Of a stretch of 64,000 nt of DNA, positions 1 to 8,082 are shown piece after piece; positions within the stretch are counted from its first letter, which is position 1; every line of letters begins with the position of its first letter. Origin of the DNA: Phaeobacter inhibens DSM 16374 (lineage in GTDB: Bacteria > Pseudomonadota > Alphaproteobacteria > Rhodobacterales > Rhodobacteraceae); contig NZ_KI421498.1 of assembly GCF_000473105.1 (NCBI RefSeq), positions 1,116,001 through 1,180,000 of the forward strand, in the 5' to 3' direction. A program made the translations under genes and the position numbers. Under the pieces are notes generated by a model, which was not told where the DNA came from, ran no database searches, and saw only the letters and a program-made list of their open reading frames with translations.

Positions 1-537
1 CAGCACCATGGCAGCGGCACTGTTGACCGGCTCCAGCGCATCAACAACGGGCGAGCGATAAAGCAGATGTTTCTGATCCATCGACAACACCAGCGCCTTG
101 CGCCGTCCCGATCTGAGGTAGCGGGCTGCACAATGCATGGCAAAAAGCGGTGCCGTGCGCCCGCGATCAGAGATCGCAAAGCCGAACCCATCCTTCACCC
201 CGAGGTGATGCAGGGCGAAATTGGTCACCGAGGTGCCCAGGTGGATATCCGGCAACCAATGTGCCATCAGCACCAGATCAATATCGGACAGGTCCATGCG
301 GGACGACAGATCATCCAGCAGTTCCCGCGTCATGGCCGCGTAGGGTGCGCGGTCATCCGCCGTCAGCCACGTCTGCACATTGCTGTCAGCAGATTGGTAG
401 GTCTTGCCATTGGCACGGAAAAACCGGCTGTTGTAGTCCTCCCAATAGTCCACTTCCTTGAGCCAGTTGGGATCTGCGGCTTCCAATCCGCCGAATTCTC
501 GGCAGATCAGACTACCGGGCGCAATGCGCAACGTCAT
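1..537 (-). CDS. Ketosynthase-III-like (thiolase-fold) protein lacking the catalytic Cys; partial
   Basis: An open frame of 179 codons starts at ATG 537 and runs off the left edge. The start overlaps the stop of the preceding gene as ATGA, so it is the last visible gene of the operon. The pattern follows the N-terminal half of the KAS III/thiolase fold: a DLSDIDLVL strand (83-91), the nucleophile region near 118-134 (ISDRGRTAPLFAM), then the RYLRSGRRKALVLSMD helix and strand. Where FabH has its active-site Cys this protein has Arg/Gly (around 125-127). Cys136 lies further along the helix and is not in register. This suggests a non-condensing partner, comparable to a chain-length factor, or an acyltransferase-like relative. 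The C-terminal half with the His and Asn sites is not in the window. The fold assignment is by motif reading only. Confidence 0.6.
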   Translation of the reverse strand, partial: MTLRIAPGSLICREFGGLEAADPNWLKEVDYWEDYNSRFFRANGKTYQSADSNVQTWLTADDRAPYAAMTRELLDDLSSRMDLSDIDLVLMAHWLPDIHLGTSVTNFALHHLGVKDGFGFAISDRGRTAPLFAMHCAARYLRSGRRKALVLSMDQKHLLYRSPVVDALEPVNSAAAMVL

Positions 538-3020
538 TGATCCACCCCTGCGGTATAAGACCGGTAGGCGTTCAATAGATGGATGTTGCTGGTGCCCTCC
601 ATATACTCAAAGGCCTTCACGTCCCGGCATCGCCGCCGCAGTTCGGCATCCTGCAAAAAGCGCATCGGGTCCTGATCCGTGATCCGGCGCACCACCTGAT
701 CGACAAAGCTCACGGCCTGCATTTTGACCTTGCTGATATCCTGAACCTTGGGGCGGCGGTTTTCCTGCGCACGGATCACCTTAACCAGTTGCACCAACAG
801 CGCAGTGTGGCTGGCCAACAAGTCCTGATATGCCGGGAGCCGTGTCGGATCTTCCAACATCAACTCAATAAGGCCGCGCCCTGATCCCAGCGCCATCGCG
901 GCAACCATGGGGCGGTTGCGTTCAAAGACACCGTTGATGGCCATAAAGCCATCCCGCAGCGATCGTCCTCCGCTGCCAAGGATCATGTCCTGCGTCACCG
1001 GGAAGTCGGTCAAGGTCATCTGGCAGAGATCCGCCCCGCGCAGACCATTGGTGCCAAGCCGTTCGATTTTCACGCAGTCGGGCGCATCAGATGGTGCAAT
1101 CATCACCAGCCCCATGCGACCGGTTTCCTCGATATGCGCGAAGAACAGGCCAATTTCGGCGCGGGCAATGCCGCCAACCAATGTTTTGACACCATTCAGG
1201 ACAAGTTTTCCATCTTTCAGGCCCAGCGTACTGCGCCCGTTAGAGGCATCGGATCCAGCATCCGGTTCTGTCACCGCAAAGAATGTCCCCTGCGGGCCAA
1301 AGCGGTATCCGTCAAAGAACCGCGCAATCTGTGCGTCGGTGCCTGTTGCCAGCACCGCGCCACCGGACAGCGATGGCCCCGGTAGCGACAATATGCAGTT
1401 GGCGTCAAACCGTGCCAGACGTTCGACCATGGCGACATGCAGACCATAGGGGCAATCTGAAATGCCAAGGCCACTGTCACGCAATGGGAAGCCGTTGAAT
1501 TTCTCAGGCACACCGATGGTGGTCAGCGCACGCACTGTTGGGTTCTCCCACAGTGCGGTCCAGCTTTCGGGGTCGCGGTCCAGACGGGCACCGGTTTCGC
1601 GAAATAGCGTCTGCAAGCCGGTCAGTCGCTCCAGGCAGGGGTCTGAAAACGGTGTTCCCTCCAGCCCATTTCCGGGTGCCGAGGAATAAAGATCGGCCAG
1701 CGCCGCGGGAGCGTGGCCAGTGCTGGGATTGGCGTGGGCGGCCAGCCGCAGGTCAGATGGCTGCTGCACTGCCAGGCGCGCCTCTACCGTGTCGCGGGAC
1801 CGAACGAGCCGCAGCTCTGTGCCGTCGATCATGACTTCTGCGGGGGCGCCGAAGCCGAGGAAATTGACCGGTGAAGCCGTTGGTCCATAAGCGCCGGATT
1901 GCCCGATGGAAATCAGATCGCCCACCTGCGGTGTTGCCATCAGGACAGATTTACCGATCACGTCCTGCGGCGTGCACAGCGGGCCGGTCAGGGTCCAGGG
2001 CTGCGCCGCCTCGTCGTCGATCTCTGCCTTGCCGTCACGCAACAAGCGGATTGGGAAATTCTTGCGCAGAAAGCCCTGACCAGCCGCAGCGACATGGACG
2101 TTGGAGCCACCATCGCAGACGGCAAAATGCTCGCCCTTGCTGCTCTTGGTCTGCTGTACACGGGTCACAAACTGCCCGGACGGACCAGAGAAATAGCGCC
2201 CTAGTTCTATCACAACACGGGTCTTTGGATGTGTGGCGCCAAAGCTCTGGACAAGTGGCGTGACCGCCTGACCAAGAGCGTTCAGATCCAGCTCTGTCTC
2301 ACCGTCGTAATAGGGGATACCAAATCCACCACCAACGTCGACAAAATCGAGGGGGGCCTTGAGGCTTGATATGACCTCAGTCGCCAGGTTGAGAATGTTG
2401 CGCACATTGGCGACAACAGTTTCGTGGGTCAGGATACGAGTGCCCATATAGGCATGCAGACCGCACAGCCGCAGATGAGCGCAGCTCTCTGCCTGCTTCA
2501 GCACTTCGGACAGCCCGGATTGGTCGATACCAAATTGGGTTGGGCGACCGCTCATGTTCAACTTCGCACCGCCTGCGTGAAAGTCTGGGTTGACCCTCAG
2601 CGCGATATTCTGGACACGACCCAGCTGGCGCGCCAAGGCATCAATTTGAGTCAGCTCGTAGGCGGACTCGACCACGATCGCCTTGATCCCCAATTCAATG
2701 GCGCGCGTCAGCTCTGTCTCGGATTTGCCGGGGCCCACCATCAAGATGCGTTGAGGGGTGGCACCGGCCTGAAGGCTCGTTTCCAGCTCCAGCAGAGAGG
2801 ACACTTCGCAGCCAGCCCCATGGCCATGCAACACCCGCGTCACCGAAAGGTTCGGGTTGGACTTGAGCGAGTAGAAGAAATCCACCTGCGGGAGGGCTGC
2901 GCGCAGCGCATCCAATCGCCCCCGCAGCACCGAGGCATCATAGAGGTAGAACGGCGTCCCCGCGGTTGTCGCAATCTCGTCGATCAGGCGCAGGTCGGTG
3001 TTTGGGAACAAATCAGTCAT
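534..3020 (-). CDS. Fusion: PLP-dependent amino-acid decarboxylase + acyl-CoA dehydrogenase-like domain
   Basis: 828 residues. Residues 1 to about 415 are a fold-III (alanine-racemase-type barrel) Orn/DAP/Arg decarboxylase: PLP lysine K53 in FFYSLKSNP, phosphate-binding loop VDVGGGFG (227-234), and the CDGG (302-305) and GPLCTPQD (346-353) segments with the conserved Cys349 and Asp353. After a linker, about 470-828 is an acyl-CoA dehydrogenase: FAVTEPDAGSD (581-591) for FAD binding and MEGTSNIHL near the C-terminus with the usual catalytic Glu (about 808). Relatives of the first domain, such as BtrK of butirosin synthesis, decarboxylate an aminoacyl group held on an ACP. Here an ACP gene ends 3 bp upstream, so decarboxylation followed by alpha,beta-oxidation of a tethered amino acid is a reasonable inference. 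The two domains are in one frame without a stop. An AAGGGG Shine-Dalgarno precedes ATG 3020. Confidence 0.85.
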   Translation of the reverse strand: MTDLFPNTDLRLIDEIATTAGTPFYLYDASVLRGRLDALRAALPQVDFFYSLKSNPNLSVTRVLHGHGAGCEVSSLLELETSLQAGATPQRILMVGPGKSETELTRAIELGIKAIVVESAYELTQIDALARQLGRVQNIALRVNPDFHAGGAKLNMSGRPTQFGIDQSGLSEVLKQAESCAHLRLCGLHAYMGTRILTHETVVANVRNILNLATEVISSLKAPLDFVDVGGGFGIPYYDGETELDLNALGQAVTPLVQSFGATHPKTRVVIELGRYFSGPSGQFVTRVQQTKSSKGEHFAVCDGGSNVHVAAAGQGFLRKNFPIRLLRDGKAEIDDEAAQPWTLTGPLCTPQDVIGKSVLMATPQVGDLISIGQSGAYGPTASPVNFLGFGAPAEVMIDGTELRLVRSRDTVEARLAVQQPSDLRLAAHANPSTGHAPAALADLYSSAPGNGLEGTPFSDPCLERLTGLQTLFRETGARLDRDPESWTALWENPTVRALTTIGVPEKFNGFPLRDSGLGISDCPYGLHVAMVERLARFDANCILSLPGPSLSGGAVLATGTDAQIARFFDGYRFGPQGTFFAVTEPDAGSDASNGRSTLGLKDGKLVLNGVKTLVGGIARAEIGLFFAHIEETGRMGLVMIAPSDAPDCVKIERLGTNGLRGADLCQMTLTDFPVTQDMILGSGGRSLRDGFMAINGVFERNRPMVAAMALGSGRGLIELMLEDPTRLPAYQDLLASHTALLVQLVKVIRAQENRRPKVQDISKVKMQAVSFVDQVVRRITDQDPMRFLQDAELRRRCRDVKAFEYMEGTSNIHLLNAYRSYTAGVDQ

Positions 3021-3023
3021 CCC

Positions 3024-3305
3024 TTACACCCCTTCCGGCAGACACATACGTGCCTCAAGAAACCCGCAGAGGCTCGAGATGCCCGAGACCACTGTGTTCA
3101 GTCCGCTTTCGCCAACCGACAAAAACTCGGTCGGATCTATCCGGGTGACTTCCCCCAATGCGGTCACAAACTGCACCAGTTCGAGCGAGTTCAGGAGGCC
3201 CGAAACCCCATAGATAGGGCTGCCATTCAAGGCGGCTTCAACACGTTCCGGCCCAAGGCCAATTCCTTGCAGAGCGTCGCGGACAATCGATTGGTGATCT
3301 GTCAT
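3024..3305 (-). CDS. Acyl carrier protein-like protein (A)
   Basis: 93 residues, in the size range of carrier proteins. LLNSLELVQFV places the candidate phosphopantetheine Ser at residue 40, at the start of the second helix. The usual DSL is NSL here, so the residue before the Ser is Asn instead of Asp. ATG 3305 has a strong GGAG eight bases upstream. The gene lies 33 bp after ketosynthase-like gene A and 3 bp before the decarboxylase/dehydrogenase fusion, so it is the natural carrier for both. No phosphopantetheinyl transferase or adenylating enzyme is visible in the window. Attachment of the cofactor is inferred. Confidence 0.7.
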   Translation of the reverse strand: MTDHQSIVRDALQGIGLGPERVEAALNGSPIYGVSGLLNSLELVQFVTALGEVTRIDPTEFLSVGESGLNTVVSGISSLCGFLEARMCLPEGV

Positions 3306-3338
3306 GTTTCTTCTCCAGTACGCTGAATTAAAAAAGGG

Positions 3339-4265
3339 TCAGTTGACCTGAACCAATGTGCAGGTCGCCGTAGCGCCCAGGCCGATGCTGAACAGAAGCA
3401 GCCGGTCGCCAGCTACCAGCTGGTCGTCCTTGATGAGCTGCATCAGATTGATGAACGGGTCGGCACCAAAGCAGTGCCCAAAGCGCGCAATCGTCGAGAG
3501 GCAGACCTTGTGGCGGTCAAATCCAAGGATCTGAGCAATCATGATCCAGGACGCCATGTTGACGTTATGCGGCAGAATAAAACGCACATCCTCCATCCCA
3601 AGGCCGAACCGCTTCAGCGCGTTGGTCAGGGTGTTGCACGCAAAATCGAGATACATGTCTTCGAACCCCTCAAGATAGGGTTCATCAAGATGTCCGGTGT
3701 TCTGCCAGAACCGCGTTTCGTGCTGGGTGTGACTGTCGACAACCCGCAGGCGGCTGGCCTCGCGCCGCACAAGAACCGCCGCCGCGCATTCGCCCATAAT
3801 CGTGGTGTTCTTGATCAACCGCACATCAGGGTGGAAAGCTTTTTCAGCGATCAGGACAAGCCCGGTATCTGCATCGCCCAGCAATTGATCCATTGCCGAC
3901 AACATCGACAATCCCGTTGCACAATGGTTCATAGTGGCGCTGAACACCTCCAGCCCCTGTTCGGCAAATGGCGCAAGGATCGAAGAGCTTTCGCCATCGC
4001 ACTGGGTGATTGCCGGCAGGGTATGGCAATGGGATACATGGCTAAGTGCGGCGGCACTGCGTGGATTGCGCGCCAGCAGCCTGTCCACCGCACCTGAAGT
4101 CATCTGCGCCAATGGGGCCTGTTCATCGTAGTGAAACGCCTCAAAACCAAAGAAGCGCGAAAACATGCGCCGCTGGTTCCGGCTTAACGAAAGATCCTCG
4201 GAAATCTCTTCCAGGAACTCCGTCCGCTCAGGGTAATCCAGTTCAAAATCAACGATATGCAGCAT
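3339..4265 (-). CDS. 3-oxoacyl-ACP synthase III-like protein (A), Cys-His-His
   Basis: 308 residues, close to FabH length. The nucleophile Cys is C115 in NHCATGLS, and the His is H233 in PHNVNM (FabH PHQAN). The third residue, Asn in the FabH GNTSAAS loop, is His264 in ARFGHCFGAD. The C-terminal strand GDRLLLFSIGLGATAT matches the glycine-rich end of the family. The protein may condense a starter with a malonyl- or aminoacyl-ACP, or act as an acyl or ester-forming transferase like other divergent KAS III proteins. The ATG at 4265 overlaps the stop of the hydrolase gene as TGATG, implying translational coupling. A GTG one codon earlier is possible. Confidence 0.8.
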   Translation of the reverse strand: MLHIVDFELDYPERTEFLEEISEDLSLSRNQRRMFSRFFGFEAFHYDEQAPLAQMTSGAVDRLLARNPRSAAALSHVSHCHTLPAITQCDGESSSILAPFAEQGLEVFSATMNHCATGLSMLSAMDQLLGDADTGLVLIAEKAFHPDVRLIKNTTIMGECAAAVLVRREASRLRVVDSHTQHETRFWQNTGHLDEPYLEGFEDMYLDFACNTLTNALKRFGLGMEDVRFILPHNVNMASWIMIAQILGFDRHKVCLSTIARFGHCFGADPFINLMQLIKDDQLVAGDRLLLFSIGLGATATCTLVQVN

Positions 4266-5215
4266 CACCGGCTCCCCGCGTTCGACGTTTCATGACAGAA
4301 CCGCTCCATCAGGCCGAGCAGCTCTGGATGGTGCAGCACAGATCTGTGATTGCAGTTGCGCAAGTAAATTGGCATGAGCCCGTCGCGTGCGGCACAGATG
4401 CGCTGCGCCTCGGCTGGGGGCACCTGCCAGTCGTGCTGTGCGTGGATCACCAACATCGGCAAGGTTGTTTTCCTGCATTCGACCGGTCCGATCTCTGCCA
4501 GCTCTCTGCCGCAGGTTTTTGCATATCCGCGCATCAGGGCAGCGCCGGTTTTGGCGGGCTGTCCGGTGAAGCGCAGGTAGAGCTCCATGAGGCGGTCCAG
4601 TGAAGATGGTGTCGAAAGGGTGACCAATCGGCGCGCCTTGAGCCCCATCCCCAGTGCGATCATCGCAATCAGACCACCAGCTGAATGTCCAATCAGCACC
4701 TCATACGGCTGATCCTGCGGGCCTATTTTCTTAAGGCGCCGCGCGACAGCCACAAAGCTGCGCACAGCGCCGCGCGATTTTCCGGTGCCGGGCAGATCCG
4801 GCACATCGACGCGAAAACCACGATCGGCCAGATCCTGCGCCAGTGGCAGCATCATGCGTCCGTCTGCGTTCCAGCCGTGAACCAGCAGCACACGTGGCCC
4901 GGTTGTGGGACCAAACTGTCGAACGTAGATGCCTGCACAGTGAAAGGCATCGCTGGCGGTGATCAACTGCTGGTCGTGGTTCGTTGGGATCGGTGTCGGC
5001 GTTTCTGATTGATTTTGATGAAACCGCCGTAATAACAACCGCGCCGCCAATGTTGGTGACAGACGATCCAGCAGGTCTATCTCCAGCCGCCGCAGCCGGG
5101 ACCGCGCGGTTCGCAACCGCAACGCTGGTTCCTGCGGCGCAGACCGCCGCACTGCGCGGAGCCAGCGATAACCGCCTTGTGCAAGCAAACCGGGCAAGGC
5201 GAGTTCATACAGCAT
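4265..5215 (-). CDS. Alpha/beta hydrolase (possible thioesterase/acyl hydrolase)
   Basis: 316 residues from ATG 5215. This start is preferred to a TTG at 5248 because it fits the overlap with the MATE gene and has AGGGG upstream. An N-terminal region of about 95 residues precedes the hydrolase fold. Motifs are LLVHGW (oxyanion strand), GHSAGG with nucleophile S178, acid D262 in HAQHDWQVP, and a C-terminal His near 290 (NCNHRSVL). It could release the product from the carrier protein as a thioesterase or hydrolyse a pathway intermediate. The substrate cannot be read from the sequence. It overlaps the genes on both sides and belongs to the operon. Confidence 0.8.
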   Translation of the reverse strand: MLYELALPGLLAQGGYRWLRAVRRSAPQEPALRLRTARSRLRRLEIDLLDRLSPTLAARLLLRRFHQNQSETPTPIPTNHDQQLITASDAFHCAGIYVRQFGPTTGPRVLLVHGWNADGRMMLPLAQDLADRGFRVDVPDLPGTGKSRGAVRSFVAVARRLKKIGPQDQPYEVLIGHSAGGLIAMIALGMGLKARRLVTLSTPSSLDRLMELYLRFTGQPAKTGAALMRGYAKTCGRELAEIGPVECRKTTLPMLVIHAQHDWQVPPAEAQRICAARDGLMPIYLRNCNHRSVLHHPELLGLMERFCHETSNAGSR

Positions 5216-6581
5216 CGCGGCGCCCCTGTTGGCGTAGGAGGAAAGCAAACTGAAGCAGGAACAAAGCGAACGTCAGACCACTGACCACGCACAGCAGCCA
5301 GATCGCCATATTCAGATCATGGCCAACGTATTGAGCGTAGAACACAACGCCACCGGTGATGATTTCAGTGACGATGGCAATGATAAGGACCTGCGTTGCA
5401 CGCCCCAGCTGCTCCATCACCACCTGAAGCATCGCCGCCCCTGACACAAAGAAGAATGTCAGTTGCAGGCCCTGCATCACCAGATCCGTTGCCGCACGCA
5501 ATTCGTTGGTGTTCTGGCTGGGCGAGACAAGAAGCCGGATCATGTCATCGCCCCAGAATGGCAGCAACGCGGTCAGCAACCCGTAAAACCCCAGCATCAC
5601 GGGCACACCAATGCCCAGATACTGCAGCCGTGCCGTCGGGGTGCTGTTTTCTGCCAACTGGTTCACCAGGATCGCGATAACGGAACCAATGGCGATGGCC
5701 GGTATCATAAAGGACACCCGGAACCGCATCACGACAAGAAAGGCCGAGGCATATTCACTGCCGAACTCTGCCAGCACCGGAAAGATCACGGCAGCGCTGA
5801 GAGAGCCCACCAAAATCGTCAGCGCAATCGGGGTGCCCACAAACATCAACAACTGCGTCGTGCGAGCTTTGACCTGTTCCTTGAGATGGGTAATGGCCTG
5901 ACCGGCCTCACGTTTGAGCAGCAAAACGATGACCGGCAACATCACAAGCGGGCCGACCAGATTACCGATCAAAACGGCCTCAAACCCCATATTGTATTCG
6001 GTTAGCAGCACGTATGTGGTTGCCAGATCCAGCACTGCAAGCCCAAGAAACGGCAGCAGGCTGCGCGCCAGTTTGCCCTGCCCACGCATGGCAGCATAGA
6101 AAATGTCAAACACGACAAACGCGCTAAGGGATAGGATATATAGCGGCAGATAGTCGAGCGTTTGGCGAAACAGCGGGTCCTCTATCGAAACATATTGAGA
6201 GACGGCGTAGGCGATGGCCGCAAAAAGGCTCAGACCAATCAAAGCGTAGCCTGACATCCGCCAGGATGCTGGGAGAATTGCAGAGCGCGGCCAGTTGTTT
6301 TTGGACCGGGCGCTAAAAACCTGATTGGAGATCGCCAGACCTTCCATCAGGGCCAGCACCAGCAGGAACGCAGGCTGCAACATGGATTGCAGTTCAAGCG
6401 GCGTTGCCTGTGGCGCACGAGCCAGGATCGCCACCTTCCCCAGATGCAACCCCGACACGATGATCGCCCCGGTCGCAAAGGGAATGGCCATGACGATGAT
6501 TTCGGACAAGACCGACCAGACTGAACGGCGCGGTGGTGGCAGGATGTCATCCGCGCCGGCTGGAAAAATGGCTGGTTGCAT
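5205..6581 (-). CDS. MATE-family multidrug/metabolite efflux protein
   Basis: 458 residues with about 12 hydrophobic segments. The two-bundle layout and an internal QLGRATQVLIIAIVTEI-type stretch resemble MATE/polysaccharide-flippase antiporters. ATG 6581 was chosen because GGAG lies about ten bases upstream and it starts 4 bp after the stop of the preceding gene. A longer frame to 6617 would overlap that gene. Within a biosynthetic operon such a protein most likely exports the product or gives self-protection, driven by Na+ or H+. Substrate and coupling ion are unknown. Confidence 0.8.
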   Translation of the reverse strand: MQPAIFPAGADDILPPPRRSVWSVLSEIIVMAIPFATGAIIVSGLHLGKVAILARAPQATPLELQSMLQPAFLLVLALMEGLAISNQVFSARSKNNWPRSAILPASWRMSGYALIGLSLFAAIAYAVSQYVSIEDPLFRQTLDYLPLYILSLSAFVVFDIFYAAMRGQGKLARSLLPFLGLAVLDLATTYVLLTEYNMGFEAVLIGNLVGPLVMLPVIVLLLKREAGQAITHLKEQVKARTTQLLMFVGTPIALTILVGSLSAAVIFPVLAEFGSEYASAFLVVMRFRVSFMIPAIAIGSVIAILVNQLAENSTPTARLQYLGIGVPVMLGFYGLLTALLPFWGDDMIRLLVSPSQNTNELRAATDLVMQGLQLTFFFVSGAAMLQVVMEQLGRATQVLIIAIVTEIITGGVVFYAQYVGHDLNMAIWLLCVVSGLTFALFLLQFAFLLRQQGRRDAV

Positions 6582-6585
6582 GGTG

Positions 6586-7122
6586 CTAGCTCCGCACTGA
6601 GGGGGAATGGTCGCCAAGGTCGGAAAAACGGACGGACAGCGGCGCAGCGCCTGCGCATTGGTCCGTCATGGGCATATCGGTGCAGCACTCTGCTGAGAGC
6701 ACATAGAACCGGCTGTCCCAAAATTCTGGGCTTTGTGCCACGTCTTCAAGCACAACGATGGTGGGAAACAGTTCCAGCAGCGCCTGCACAAACCCGCGCG
6801 CTGAGCTGGCGGTGGCCACACTGCTGATACGCAGGGCATGCACCGGACCGCTGTGCTGCAGGTCATTCAGGATATCGAGCAATTTAGGCGAGCGCTCGTC
6901 CGTGTGGTAGTCGCGGTGCAGGTAGACCAGCGGCACGCGGCTGTTCGGGCCAAGTCCCGGCGCAGACGCGCGATCCGCGGGATTGGATGCGGCGTGGCCC
7001 CTGCACGTCTGATCGAGCGAGATCTGACATGGCGAGGGACCGGATAGAGGTGTTTGGACACGGCCCTGGGACACCAAATTCATCCCATTAAAATCAAATA
7101 AATAGTGACTAGTACCCGTCAT
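6586..7122 (-). CDS. Orphan protein of the biosynthetic operon
   Basis: 178 residues, no family recognised. It starts at ATG 7122, 2 bp after the stop of the dehydrogenase-like gene, with GGGG upstream, and ends 4 bp before the MATE start, so its place in the operon supports it as real. The N-terminal 70 residues are low in obvious structure. Residues 65-140 alternate hydrophobic strands and helices (VPLVYLHRDY, VHALRISSVATA, FPTIVVLEDVA), faintly like one half of a thiolase-type domain without a nucleophile Cys. A Cys pair (ECC) sits near 145. There is no signal peptide or membrane segment. Function unknown. Confidence 0.6.
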   Translation of the reverse strand: MTGTSHYLFDFNGMNLVSQGRVQTPLSGPSPCQISLDQTCRGHAASNPADRASAPGLGPNSRVPLVYLHRDYHTDERSPKLLDILNDLQHSGPVHALRISSVATASSARGFVQALLELFPTIVVLEDVAQSPEFWDSRFYVLSAECCTDMPMTDQCAGAAPLSVRFSDLGDHSPSVRS

Positions 7123-7124
7123 GA

Positions 7125-7805
7125 TCAGCCCCGTTCCCGATCATCAGAAACCCCGTCAAATGCAGGTCGGATCAGGGCGAAAAAGATCGCGTCAAGGAAC
7201 TCCAGCCCGTGGCATTGCCCCTCCAACAGCCCGCGTCCGCCCATCAGCTTGGCCGCCTTGCCAAACAAAACACCGATGTCGCGGTGCGCGGACAGCATCA
7301 TCGTTGTTGTCGGCGCGCCCGGCAGTTGGATCTCTCCCATGAGACGATCCACCGCAGCGCTGATTTCAGAGAATTGCGCCTTAATCAGCGGCTGATGTAA
7401 CAGCTTGATACCAAAACTCTCGCGCCCCTCCAGATGGCCGAAGGCGAGATCAAGACTGCGCATCAGCCAACCCAACCGAAGGGCTACGAAAGCTGGATTT
7501 TGGACATCAGCAACCTTGGGTGTACCAGCATCGCTTTGTGATAATTGAAGGTCGAAGGCCGCGAGGCCGACCTCCTCCATCCGCGCTGTGAGCGTCGGCC
7601 TATTGCCCAGATCACTCAGGTCGAGGATCATCGCAACATCAGATGTGCCAAAATCTGACGCATGCAGCGCCATCCCATTACACGCCGGATAGGCTGGCTG
7701 TCCCGACAGCATCCGACCCAGCTCTGCCAACGCCTCCTTTGGCGCAGCCCTTCGCGCCAAAGCCATCAGTGTTGGCAAGCTGTCTGATGTGTCCAGATCA
7801 AACAT
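7125..7805 (-). CDS. Truncated acyl-CoA dehydrogenase-like protein
   Basis: 226 residues from ATG 7805, which overlaps the end of the ACP gene by 8 bp and has GCAGG six bases upstream; a TTG at 7826 is the alternative. Residues about 105-215 match the helical C-terminal domain of acyl-CoA dehydrogenases (RLGWLMRSLDLAFGHLEGR, then AHRDIGVLFGKAAKLMGGRG). The N-terminal part is too short for the usual alpha and beta domains, and the YEGT segment carrying the catalytic Glu is absent. It is probably not a normal dehydrogenase. It may be a binding or scaffold subunit, or an eroded copy of the dehydrogenase half of the downstream fusion. The frame itself is intact. Confidence 0.65.
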   Translation of the reverse strand: MFDLDTSDSLPTLMALARRAAPKEALAELGRMLSGQPAYPACNGMALHASDFGTSDVAMILDLSDLGNRPTLTARMEEVGLAAFDLQLSQSDAGTPKVADVQNPAFVALRLGWLMRSLDLAFGHLEGRESFGIKLLHQPLIKAQFSEISAAVDRLMGEIQLPGAPTTTMMLSAHRDIGVLFGKAAKLMGGRGLLEGQCHGLEFLDAIFFALIRPAFDGVSDDRERG

Positions 7806-8067
7806 GTTCGACCTGCCGCGCACCAATACGGTCTTCGATGTGGCTGACCAGGGATGCTGCGTGGTTGAACTCTTGCTGCCCTATGGCATCAGGGTCAAAC
7901 TGCAAACCGTCGATCTGGTCTTCAAGCGCCAGCAAAAACTGAACAAACATGTAGGAATCCAGATCGAACGCCTTGTCCAGTTCAGTCTCCGGTGTGAGAC
8001 CGCTAACCTGGCGTTCCGTGACCTCGGAGAGCGCAGTTTCGATTGCCTTGAAAATCATCGCTGTCAA
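7798..8067 (-). CDS. Acyl carrier protein-like protein (B)
   Basis: 89 residues. FDLDSYMFVQFLLALED gives the phosphopantetheine site: Ser38, with the classical Asp before it but Tyr after it (DSY instead of DSL). A third-helix region follows. The start is uncertain: TTG 8067 has AGAGG at good distance, while an ATG three codons later (8058) has a weaker site. It lies 15 bp after ketosynthase-like gene B and overlaps the dehydrogenase-like gene, repeating the arrangement of ACP A downstream. It is distinct in sequence from ACP A, so the two probably serve different enzymes. Confidence 0.75.
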   Translation of the reverse strand: MTAMIFKAIETALSEVTERQVSGLTPETELDKAFDLDSYMFVQFLLALEDQIDGLQFDPDAIGQQEFNHAASLVSHIEDRIGARQVEHV

Positions 8068-8082
8068 TTTTCCATACCTCTT

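Noticed and set aside
2424-3326. 300-codon plus-strand frame over the decarboxylase and ACP genes
   Set aside because: Antisense to well-supported genes with clear motifs. No ribosome site or recognisable domain.
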